The translations under genes were made by a program, and so were the position numbers. Shown piece after piece: positions 53,973-61,615 of a stretch of 64,000 bases of DNA (the first letter of the stretch is position 1; each line of letters begins with the position of its first letter). The DNA lies in the NCBI GenBank assembly GCA_964397565.1, contig CAYNJC010000009.1:61551-125550 (forward strand), given 5' to 3'. Under the pieces are notes generated by a model, which was given only the letters and a program-made list of their open reading frames with translations, searched no databases and was not told the origin of the DNA. This DNA comes from JAPLST01 sp964397565 (GTDB taxonomy: Bacteria; Auribacterota; UBA3054; JAPLST01).

Positions 53973-55574
53973 TCATTGCCCGTTCAATGTTGCCGTGGCA
54001 CCCGTGGCAGCCAGCATGAGTCGCTGTTCGTTGGCCTCTGCCCTGGAAAACTGATCCGCGATCCGCCCGCGGGCCAGCACGATCACGCGGTCGCAGAGCG
54101 CGAGCAGTTCGGGCAGTTCCGATGCCACCAAGACCAGGGCAAGGCCTTCACGCACCAGGCCCGTCATCATCGCGTAGATTTCCCTTTTGGCGCCGACATC
54201 CACTCCTTTGGTCGGCTCGTCCATCAAGAGCACCTGCGGTTTCGGGAACAGCGCCTTGGCCAGAAGCACCTTCTGCTGGTTGCCCCCGCTCAGGTTGCGG
54301 ACCGGCGTCTGCACCGACGCCGCCCGGATGGCAAGGCGCTCCTGAAACGCCAGCGCATGCCGCGTCTCAAGCTTGTCGCGGAGCAAGCCGCAGCTTGAGA
54401 CGGCCTGCAAGTCGTGCAGGGTTACATTCTCGCGGATGCCGAAGTTGAACAGGAGCCCGTGCTTCATGCGGTCATCGGTGACCAGGCCAATGCCGTGCGA
54501 CTTCGCCCGGCGCGGGCTCGTCGCCGCCACCTCGGCTCCGGCGATCCAGATGCGGCCTGCATGTGGCATTAGTCCGTAAAGGGCGCACAGAACCTCGTGG
54601 CACCCGGAGCCGAGAAGACCATACAGGCCAAGGATTTCGCCGCGGCGCACACAGAAGCCAAGGCCCTCAACCACGTTGCGGTTTCTGACCTGCGGGTGCG
54701 GCACAATGAGGTTTTCAACCCTGAGTGCCGGCGGGCCTTCAAGGACGGCGGATGCACGGGCCGGGTAGAAACTATCCATGCGCCGCCCCACCATGGCTGT
54801 GACAATCTTTTCCGCGTCGAATGCAGCGCGGTTGAAGTGCGCGGCCTGCGCGCCGTCGCGCAGGACGGTGGCGGCATCGGCCAGATCGAGAACTTCAGCC
54901 AGCCGGTGGGATATGAAAATGATGGTCACGCCCTGGGCGCGCAATCCCCGCAAGCAGGCGGACAGGGCTTCAGTCTCGTTTTTGTTCAGGCAGGAGGTCG
55001 GCTCATCCAGCACCAGGACGGCGGGATTCATAACCATGGCCCGGGCGATCATCACCAATTGCCGGCTGCCCGCGTTGAGGGACGCGACTTGCACGCCGGG
55101 ATCAAGCCTGACCTGCAAGCGCTCCAGGATGGCGGCCGCCCGTGCATGCAGACGAGGCCAATGGATCACGGCGTGGCCGCGGGGTGCCCAATGCCCGACA
55201 ACTATGTTCTCCGCCACGCTCAAATCCTCGAGCAGGGCGACCTCCTGCGGGACGTACCCGACCCCTTTGCCTTGGGCGTCATGCGGCGCGTGGAACTGAA
55301 CCGGCGTGCCGTTCAGGAGCACCTGCCCTTCATACGAGCCTGCGGGATAAATGCCGTTCAGAATTTTGACCAGCGTGGATTTGCCGGCGCCATTCTCGCC
55401 CAAAAGCGCATGCAGGCTTCCCTTGGCAACCCGGAAACTCATCTGGTTGAGGGCGGTGGTGCGCCCGAACCGCTTGGTGATGCCCCGCATCTCGACGGCA
55501 TAGGCCGCCGGCCCGGATGGCGCCCTCGCGGGCGGATCAGTTGCCATATATGCGGAGTTGTTGGCGTCGTCCAT
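53973..55574 (-). CDS. Sugar ABC transporter ATPase (RbsA/MglA type)
   Basis: A 533-aa protein with two fused ABC domains, as in ribose and galactose importers. The first has Walker A GENGAGKST and Walker B VLVLDEPTSCL. The second has the degenerate nucleotide loop LLGSGCHEV normal for the family, with LSGGNQQKVLLAKAL and VLLMDEPTKGVD. It energises uptake through the permease and binding protein encoded upstream. The open frame is longer, but ATG 55574, with GAGGTG upstream, is the natural start. Confidence 0.93.
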   Translation of the reverse strand: MDDANNSAYMATDPPARAPSGPAAYAVEMRGITKRFGRTTALNQMSFRVAKGSLHALLGENGAGKSTLVKILNGIYPAGSYEGQVLLNGTPVQFHAPHDAQGKGVGYVPQEVALLEDLSVAENIVVGHWAPRGHAVIHWPRLHARAAAILERLQVRLDPGVQVASLNAGSRQLVMIARAMVMNPAVLVLDEPTSCLNKNETEALSACLRGLRAQGVTIIFISHRLAEVLDLADAATVLRDGAQAAHFNRAAFDAEKIVTAMVGRRMDSFYPARASAVLEGPPALRVENLIVPHPQVRNRNVVEGLGFCVRRGEILGLYGLLGSGCHEVLCALYGLMPHAGRIWIAGAEVAATSPRRAKSHGIGLVTDDRMKHGLLFNFGIRENVTLHDLQAVSSCGLLRDKLETRHALAFQERLAIRAASVQTPVRNLSGGNQQKVLLAKALFPKPQVLLMDEPTKGVDVGAKREIYAMMTGLVREGLALVLVASELPELLALCDRVIVLARGRIADQFSRAEANEQRLMLAATGATATLNGQ

Positions 55575-55582
55575 GATGCACC

Positions 55583-56578
55583 TCAGCGCTTCAGCGCGGC
55601 CTCCACCTTGTCCAGCAGGATGTAGTAGGAATCCACCTTGTCTTTTTTGATGAACGGCGCAGGCAGCTTGGTCCACCAAGGAATCTTCTCCCCCTTGAGC
55701 ACCTTGTCCACCAAGCCCACGGATCCATAGGCCTCTTCCCAAAGAGGTTGCCCTATCACCGCGAACAGTTGCCCCCCTTTGACCAGATCCAGATTCACGC
55801 GGGTGTAGTCCAGGCCGACTGCAACAATCTTGCGACCGGTTTCTTTCTGTGCGCCTGCCCATGTGGTGGGCCCGCCGCCGGTCGTCGAGAACGCGGCAAC
55901 CACATTCTGGTTGGCCTGCAGCATCGAGACCGCCTTGGAGATCGCCTTCGGCGCGTCGAAGCCCTCCTCCTGCGGATCCAGAACCACAATGCCGGGATAC
56001 CGCTTCTTCATTTCCTGGGTAAACGACGTGGCAACCATGTTCTCGGTGCTGTTGAAACTGCCCTGTGTAATAGCCACGGTGCCCGTGCCGCCCAAGGCCC
56101 GGCCTATTTCGCCAGCCGTCTCCCGGGCATACGCCAGCGGGTCGCATCCGATGATGCCCGTGGCGCCGGGCACGGATCCCTCCGGCACGGGAAAGTGCGG
56201 TAGAATCACCGGAATACCGCGCTTCGCCACGCGCTCGATCAACGGGTTCCAGGCCGGATTGCCGGTCCATATCACCATGCCGGCCACATCACCGGAAGCC
56301 AGCATCTGCTCGGCCAGCGCGATGGTGCCGCCGATGTCCACGGTGTCTGTCCCCACAATTTCCGCGCGATATCCCAGATCCTTGCAACCCTCGGCGAACG
56401 CGATCTGGGTGAGTTGGTGAACGGGATGCCCCTTGAGCGGCTGAACCCAACAAATCCGTTTTGGCGTGGCGACCGTTCTCTTGTGTGGGTCGCCGGACGA
56501 TGTGCCGGCACCGCAGCCGCCCAGCAACAGCGTGGCGGCCAGAAACCAAAACCAACCCATGATGCATACCTTGCGCAT
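55583..56578 (-). CDS. Sugar-binding lipoprotein of the ABC transporter (RbsB type)
   Basis: A 331-aa periplasmic-binding-protein-fold lipoprotein, with the signal ending LLLGGC (Cys22). The mature part runs as RbsB-type proteins do: RICWVQPLKGHPVHQLTQIAF, then GMVIWTGNPAWNPLIERVAKRGIPVIL and the AIGQPLWEEAYG-like VIGQPLWEEAYGSVGLVD. Each of these is a family block. It delivers a sugar to the adjacent permease. ATG 56578 follows GAGGAG. The ATPase gene starts 8 nt after its stop. Confidence 0.92.
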   Translation of the reverse strand: MRKVCIMGWFWFLAATLLLGGCGAGTSSGDPHKRTVATPKRICWVQPLKGHPVHQLTQIAFAEGCKDLGYRAEIVGTDTVDIGGTIALAEQMLASGDVAGMVIWTGNPAWNPLIERVAKRGIPVILPHFPVPEGSVPGATGIIGCDPLAYARETAGEIGRALGGTGTVAITQGSFNSTENMVATSFTQEMKKRYPGIVVLDPQEEGFDAPKAISKAVSMLQANQNVVAAFSTTGGGPTTWAGAQKETGRKIVAVGLDYTRVNLDLVKGGQLFAVIGQPLWEEAYGSVGLVDKVLKGEKIPWWTKLPAPFIKKDKVDSYYILLDKVEAALKR

Positions 56579-56649
56579 GTCTCCTCCTCTTTTGTTTCCT
56601 GACGGCGATTGCGCGTCCGCCTTGTGTGGCGTATTTCGCAGGGGGCGTG

Positions 56650-57603
56650 TCATTGGGACGAACGCCACCTGCGCCGCAACACATCAATGCCGACCGCGCT
56701 GATCATGATCACTCCGGTCGCCACAGTCTGCCAGTGCGTGTTGACCCCGGTTACCACCAGCCCGCTGCGGACTACCTGCATCAATACCAATCCGAAAAAC
56801 GTGCCGGCCACCGTGCCGACACCGCCGAAGAGACTGACGCCGCCAATGACGACGGCCGCGATGACGTCAAGTTCCCAGCCGACACCAATCTCGGGCTGCC
56901 CCACGTTGATCTGCGCCATGAGCAGCATCCCGGCCAGACCGGCCAGCATGCCGGTAAACACAAAACAGGCGCCCTTGACCATGCCGGTCGGGATGCCGGC
57001 AATCCGCGCCACTTCACGGTTGCCGCCCACCGCGTAGATCATGCGGCCTGGCACTGTCTTGCGCAGCATGAAATCGCCCGCCACCACCAGAAAGACAAAC
57101 ACCAGAAAAGCCCAGGAGAGGCCCAGCGGCTCGGCGCCACCAAATACCTTGAGCGATGCCGGAAGCGGATACACGGGATAGCCCTTGCACAGCAGATAAT
57201 TCAAGCCCCGGGCTATGTAGAGCATGCCCAGCGTGGCGATGAACGCGGGAATGCGCAGCGCGACGGTCACCACGCCATTGATGGCGCCCATCGCGGCGCC
57301 GACCAGCATGCCGCCCGCAACGCCTACGGCCACCGGGCAGCCGGCTTCCTTCATCAGCCACGCGGAAGCCACCGCGCTGAGTCCGGCCACTGCTCCGACC
57401 GAAAGGTCTATCTCGCCGGCCACCATCAACAGTGTCTGCCCGACACCGATCACCCCCACAAACGCCATGCCGCGCAGCATCGCCGCCATGCTGTCCGGAT
57501 GCAGGAACGACGGGCTGAGCGTCTGGAATATCGCCGCAAAGACAACCAGCGGCATGAGAATCCCGACTTCGGGCAGGCTCATCATGTGCCGGAGCCGCCT
57601 CAT
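56650..57603 (-). CDS. Sugar ABC transporter permease (RbsC type)
   Basis: A 317-aa multi-pass membrane protein with the family motif GEIDLSVGAVAG (about 63-74) and the cytoplasmic loop GREVARI-like GNREVARIAGIPTG that meets the ATPase. About eight to ten hydrophobic helices are visible. Start codon ATG 57603 overlaps the stop of a 37-aa upstream ORF by 4 nt, suggesting coupled translation. The binding protein gene follows after 71 nt. Confidence 0.92.
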   Translation of the reverse strand: MRRLRHMMSLPEVGILMPLVVFAAIFQTLSPSFLHPDSMAAMLRGMAFVGVIGVGQTLLMVAGEIDLSVGAVAGLSAVASAWLMKEAGCPVAVGVAGGMLVGAAMGAINGVVTVALRIPAFIATLGMLYIARGLNYLLCKGYPVYPLPASLKVFGGAEPLGLSWAFLVFVFLVVAGDFMLRKTVPGRMIYAVGGNREVARIAGIPTGMVKGACFVFTGMLAGLAGMLLMAQINVGQPEIGVGWELDVIAAVVIGGVSLFGGVGTVAGTFFGLVLMQVVRSGLVVTGVNTHWQTVATGVIMISAVGIDVLRRRWRSSQ

Positions 57604-57713
57604 GGGTGGAGCTCCGCCGCGTGGCGCCGGGTCGCTGCCCCACCCGCCGTGCCGCAGAAATTCAAACCGATGCCCGGCAAAATGCTCACGCGCTTGAAAA
57701 AACGAAAACTCAT
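57600..57713 (-). CDS. 37-aa ORF resembling the DUF4236 N-terminus
   Basis: A short ORF whose first 18 residues, MSFRFFKRVSILPGIGLN, fit the DUF4236 opening I recall (FRFxKRxxIxPGxxLN). Full DUF4236 proteins continue with Ser/Gly-rich repeats that are missing here; the frame ends after GTAGGAATRRHAAELHP. It starts two bases after the PIN stop, with AAGGGA well placed upstream, and ends in an ATGA overlap with the permease gene. It may be a small leader that couples translation or a truncated gene. Confidence 0.45.
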   Translation of the reverse strand: MSFRFFKRVSILPGIGLNFCGTAGGAATRRHAAELHP

Positions 57714-57714
57714 G

Positions 57715-58218
57715 TCAGTTTCCCTTGTGTAGCTGCTGCAAGCGTATCTCAGTGCTCTTGTCAGAAAGCCAATGTTCCGTGTAATTGTACTTAAAAGCCA
57801 GTTTCACTGGGATGCGTGCTACTTGAATCACGCCCTCCAATGACACCGCGCGCGCCCGCAACCCCAAGGCATGAAGCGCGCGAATTGTGCTCTTGTCAGG
57901 CCCGCACAGGAACCAGGCGTCGCTGCGCGACAGCGCGTGTGCCACAAGGTCGCGCTCGCCCGCATCCATCAAGTCAGACAGATCATAACTTTGGTTTTGT
58001 GCTATGCATTCCATCGGCGTCACATTGTGCACTCGTGCCGTCTCCCGCACCAACTCCACGTCTTTTTGATTTGCTTTACTGCCCGTGCCGAGTTCCTGAA
58101 CGCACTCGGCCACGGTCGCGACCTTATACCGGGCCGCGATGGCCTTCCAGCAATTGACGCGCAGCGCCTCAATCATGGCGTTGGTGTCAATTAGCAGGAC
58201 ATCGCCGGGCTTGATCAT
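57715..58218 (-). CDS. PIN-domain-like protein
   Basis: A 167-aa protein that looks like a PIN-domain ribonuclease: an early acidic residue in VLLIDTNAMIEA (Asp11), another acidic pair in DAGERDLVAHAL, and a late one in CGPDKSTIRAL, the usual spacing of PIN catalytic carboxylates. PIN proteins are often toxins of toxin-antitoxin pairs. It follows the XRE-ImmA/IrrE gene by 13 nt. A TTG start at 58242 would overlap that gene. Its identity as a toxin is inferred. Confidence 0.7.
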   Translation of the reverse strand: MIKPGDVLLIDTNAMIEALRVNCWKAIAARYKVATVAECVQELGTGSKANQKDVELVRETARVHNVTPMECIAQNQSYDLSDLMDAGERDLVAHALSRSDAWFLCGPDKSTIRALHALGLRARAVSLEGVIQVARIPVKLAFKYNYTEHWLSDKSTEIRLQQLHKGN

Positions 58219-58231
58219 CGGAACAGCCAGT

Positions 58232-59353
58232 TCACAGGTCAAACGGCACTTTGCAGCCGTACTCTTTTAGTAAAGCGGCAAGACCAGCAAGGTCGGTCTC
58301 GACCAGTTGCGCCGCGCGCCGCGCGCTGATGCAGCCCTCGTCCAACGCGCGATATAGCCGCTCGACAAACTTGCGCGAGAACAACAGCGGCGGCGGCACC
58401 TTGCGTTTCGGCTCGCCGTTCGCCACCAGCCGCTTGTCGTTGATGTTGCTCAGTTCAACTTCCGTCAGCCAGGTCAAGTATTTCAGCCGCCACTTCAGCG
58501 CACGGGCCGTGACGTTAAACACGGTGGCCGTGCGATTCAGCCAATCATGCAGATCGGTGCTGCCGCGCTTGTCCCAGCGCCGGCGTAGTTCCTGCTCGGG
58601 CATCAGCAGCGCGCCGGCGAAGTTGTCGGCAAGCTGTTCGATTCGCTTTGCGGCATAACCGCGCGGCGCATCGCGGTCTTCACGCGCCGGCGGCATCGTG
58701 TCCCATGTCAAAAGATGAAACAGCTCGTGCGCCAGATCAAAATTGCGCCGGCCTACGCATTCCCCGCGGTTGATCAGAATTGTGTCAAGGTCTGCCAGCC
58801 GGCACGCGGCGCCCGACACACCGTCCGCCGCGAAGTACAGCACCAGCACATCCAGGCGCGCTTCCGTCATGTCAGCAAGGCGCACGGCAGGCACATCCCC
58901 CAACTGCCACTGCTTGACCAAACCTTCCGCCACGGCCCACGCCTCTTCATAACTGCTGCGCGCCGTGAGGGTCAAACGATAGCCGAGCGATTTGCGTGGC
59001 TGGCCAAGCGCGTAGCCGAGCCGGCGGTAGGTGGCAATCCAGCGACCAGCCCGTTCCTCGAATTCGTTCAGCCCTGCCAGCGCAATCTCCCCGGCGCGAA
59101 ACGAAAACGTGCCTTCGCCAACCAGCCGGCAATTGTCGGTGAAAAACTCCAAGTCGTGACCAGTCGCCTGCATGAGTGCCAGCAGCTCATCAGCCGACAA
59201 TTTGTGCTGGCCGTTCTCGACCATAGAGAGCGTCTGGCGATCCTTGAAGCGCAGTGCCTTGGCCAGTTGCTCCTGCGACATCCTGGCCGACTCGCGCGCA
59301 TAGCTGATCCGCCGGCCAAGCTCACTCTGGAACTGTGTCTCATTACTCTGCAT
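58232..59353 (-). CDS. XRE-family regulator with ImmA/IrrE metallopeptidase domain
   Basis: A 373-aa protein with an N-terminal helix-turn-helix (about 11-65, ISYARESARMSQEQLAKALR) and a C-terminal Zn peptidase domain with HELFH (His209, Glu210, His213). Such fusions (COG2856 type) act as antitoxins or as regulators that cut repressors. It has its own strong promoter and a GGAGAGGAG ribosome site. It heads the gene run that leads through the PIN protein into the sugar operon, so it may control one or both. Confidence 0.88.
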   Translation of the reverse strand: MQSNETQFQSELGRRISYARESARMSQEQLAKALRFKDRQTLSMVENGQHKLSADELLALMQATGHDLEFFTDNCRLVGEGTFSFRAGEIALAGLNEFEERAGRWIATYRRLGYALGQPRKSLGYRLTLTARSSYEEAWAVAEGLVKQWQLGDVPAVRLADMTEARLDVLVLYFAADGVSGAACRLADLDTILINRGECVGRRNFDLAHELFHLLTWDTMPPAREDRDAPRGYAAKRIEQLADNFAGALLMPEQELRRRWDKRGSTDLHDWLNRTATVFNVTARALKWRLKYLTWLTEVELSNINDKRLVANGEPKRKVPPPLLFSRKFVERLYRALDEGCISARRAAQLVETDLAGLAALLKEYGCKVPFDL

Positions 59354-59427
59354 GACTCCTCTCCCGCATGTCTAGTCAATTAACCTTGCTTGTTCATGAG
59401 CAAAGCCTTCATCCATCCTTTGAACCT

Positions 59428-59456
59428 ATTATAGCATATATGTTACACAATTGCAA
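59428..59456 (-). promoter_or_regulatory. Promoter of the XRE-ImmA/IrrE gene
   Basis: On the minus strand: TTGCAA (59451-59456), 17-nt spacer, TATAAT (59428-59433), about 75 nt before the start codon. The surrounding 59420-59500 is AT-rich compared with the rest of the window. The 366-bp gap 59354-59719 holds this promoter and a short repeat, and no gene. Confidence 0.85.
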
Positions 59457-59540
59457 GATATGCTTGCATATTCTTGTTTGCAATCATTCGCTGCTGTTTT
59501 GTGCCACCCACTGCTGCTTCTGCCGCCCCGCTCCTTTACA

Positions 59541-59568
59541 CTGCATACCGAATACTGCATACCGAATA
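59541..59568 (+). repeat. 14-bp tandem duplication
   Basis: CTGCATACCGAATA occurs twice in tandem (59541-59554 and 59555-59568) and is followed by a partial third copy (CCGAACAC). It lies between the XRE promoter and the GH127-like gene. Confidence 0.75.
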
Positions 59569-59719
59569 CCGAACACGGCGGGCGCAGCCGCGCCGGGGAT
59601 TTCTCTGCCGCTGCGCTCATCCGCTGCACCTTGCCATTGGCCTCATGCATCGGCATCACCAAACTGCTGCCACGCTGGCTTGGCCAGTCCCGTCCCGCCA
59701 CAGGCGTGCATGCGTTTCA

Positions 59720-61615
59720 CTATTCCTTGAACTCCGGCGCGGGTGGCAACTGCCGCGGCTTACCCGCGAACAGCGGGGTCCCGGTCGGTGCCGGGTCGGA
59801 TGCAACCACCATGTTGCCCAGCCATGCGAACGTGACGCGCAGGTCCGGCGCACAATTGGGCCACAGCCCGCGCACCTCCTGGCTGAACCGGATGAGCGGG
59901 TAGGCGATCGTCAATTCGTCGCCGGGCTTGGCATCCTTGAACGCGACATAGGCGCCCGACCATGTGACGGGAATCGCCTTGGCACCGACAAAGGCCCGCA
60001 CCTGGTCGCGCGGTGCCCAGTGCGGCGGCCGCAAGAAGAAGCTGTCCTTTACCCCGGCCTTCACCGTTATCTGGCCCTTGTCCGGAAAGAACGACACCAC
60101 CCGGCCCCATTGCGAATCCCGCGCGAAGCATAGATTCACATAGACGCCCGCGGGTCCCAGCGCCGACGTGTCCAGCCGGGTGATGGTGTTCTGCCAGGCG
60201 GTGTAGATGGCGCGCATGCCTTCCGGGGCGCAGCAACCGAACATTTCAAAACCGGAAGCGCCGCCCAGCAGGGCATTCTCGTAGTCGTTCAAGCCCGAGC
60301 CGCCAATGATCCCGCCTTGGAACTTCTCCAGTTCCTTCAACCCCTTGCGGATGTTTTCCCCGCCGGCGGCTTGATTGAGCCGCCGGTAGTGGTTTTCGAA
60401 TGCCGGGGTGATAATGAACTGGAGGTTGCTGATGTAGTTGCGCAGGTAACGTTCGGCATAATCAAAATATTCGGGATGCCCGGCCCGCGCAATCAAGGCC
60501 GCAATGGAAATCATATCCGAGATCGCGCAGGTCTCGTTGCAATTGTCAGGCCCGGCCGGGAACCAACCTGTCCCGGTTCCACGGTCAAGCAGCCAGCCAA
60601 AAGCACCGTGTGCGAAATCGGCATACTTTTGCCCGCCCGTAACAAGGCCGAGGTGCGCCACACCCCACACGGCATGCATTGTGGCATGCGAATGCGGTCC
60701 AAAGTCAAACCCGCCCGAAGGGACACCGTGTTCGTTGAAGCGGATGCCGCCGGGCTGGCAATTGTCCAGCATTCCCTGGGCATAGGACTTCGCAAACTCC
60801 AGACCCTCGGGATCCTGGGTAGCAAGGTAATAGGTTACTAACGACTCAACGATTGGCGCCGGTTGCGCATTCCAGCCGTTCGGTACGACCGTGCCATCAC
60901 CACGCAAGCCGCCCATGCCGCACGCGAACCAGCATCTGTTCTTGCTATCCCAGACCGCCAGTTTTTTCAACGCCAGCATTACTTTCTTGGCGAGCATTTT
61001 TGACTCGGGATTGCCAGTTCTCAGGTAGTCTTCGGCGAGACTTTTCAGAATCTTTGTCGCACCCCAGATATGAATGACCCGGTCTTTCGCTGCATACTGC
61101 GCATGGATGTCTCCCTCATTGAAAGATCCTGGAGCAGACCAGACCCGGCCATCGGGGCCAATGTATTCCCGGATTCGTTTATGAAAAGCTGCTTCGACGT
61201 TTTTGCCATTTTCCGACCCGCTGATCTCGCGCATGTAATACCACTCCCAGTCCATGCGCGCGTCGGTGTCGCAGGATACCACCGGGTCCTGTCCAGCAGG
61301 CACGGGCGGGCATTGCAGCGGATGGCATTGAAAGACCGGCTCGTAGTTTAATTCCGGGCGCGGGGTGCGGATCAGGTAGTTCATCGCCCATGCCGCCATG
61401 CGTTTCAGCTCGATGTCCTGCGCGGCCGGAGCCGCCGGCAACAGCGCAACTTTCGCGGACGCTTCAACCGCCACACTTACGCCGCTGATCTTGCCGGACA
61501 ATCCTTGAATCATGGGGGGAGCTCCATTTTTGTTTTGATCGTTGGTCGTCTTGTCGCCGAGGGCCACGGCGCAAAGAGCGACCGCAAACGCGGCACAGGA
61601 AAATTCCTGGATCAT
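59720..61615 (-). CDS. GH127-like beta-L-arabinofuranosidase-type protein, exported
   Basis: A 631-aa exported protein with a helical-toroid fold. The GH127/GH146 zinc-thiolate pattern is present: Glu361-Thr-Cys363 in CNETCAISD, and Cys461-Cys462 in FGCCAPEG, where the second pair holds the catalytic Cys in known enzymes. The helix segment HPEYFDYAERYLRNYI also fits. GH127 enzymes release beta-L-arabinofuranose, but related groups act on other sugars. The ATG overlaps the GH36 stop by 4 nt. The N-terminal signal is MIQEFSCAAFAVALCAVALG. Confidence 0.8.
   Translation of the reverse strand: MIQEFSCAAFAVALCAVALGDKTTNDQNKNGAPPMIQGLSGKISGVSVAVEASAKVALLPAAPAAQDIELKRMAAWAMNYLIRTPRPELNYEPVFQCHPLQCPPVPAGQDPVVSCDTDARMDWEWYYMREISGSENGKNVEAAFHKRIREYIGPDGRVWSAPGSFNEGDIHAQYAAKDRVIHIWGATKILKSLAEDYLRTGNPESKMLAKKVMLALKKLAVWDSKNRCWFACGMGGLRGDGTVVPNGWNAQPAPIVESLVTYYLATQDPEGLEFAKSYAQGMLDNCQPGGIRFNEHGVPSGGFDFGPHSHATMHAVWGVAHLGLVTGGQKYADFAHGAFGWLLDRGTGTGWFPAGPDNCNETCAISDMISIAALIARAGHPEYFDYAERYLRNYISNLQFIITPAFENHYRRLNQAAGGENIRKGLKELEKFQGGIIGGSGLNDYENALLGGASGFEMFGCCAPEGMRAIYTAWQNTITRLDTSALGPAGVYVNLCFARDSQWGRVVSFFPDKGQITVKAGVKDSFFLRPPHWAPRDQVRAFVGAKAIPVTWSGAYVAFKDAKPGDELTIAYPLIRFSQEVRGLWPNCAPDLRVTFAWLGNMVVASDPAPTGTPLFAGKPRQLPPAPEFKE

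Noticed and set aside
53973..56270. A single 765-codon fusion of binding protein and ATPase
   Set aside because: The extra N-terminal part is the binding protein gene read in a wrong frame. The ATPase starts at 55574 with its own ribosome site.
57715..59456. Mobile element carrying the XRE and PIN genes
   Set aside because: No transposase, integrase, tRNA target or flanking direct repeats are visible. The AT-rich promoter region alone is not enough.
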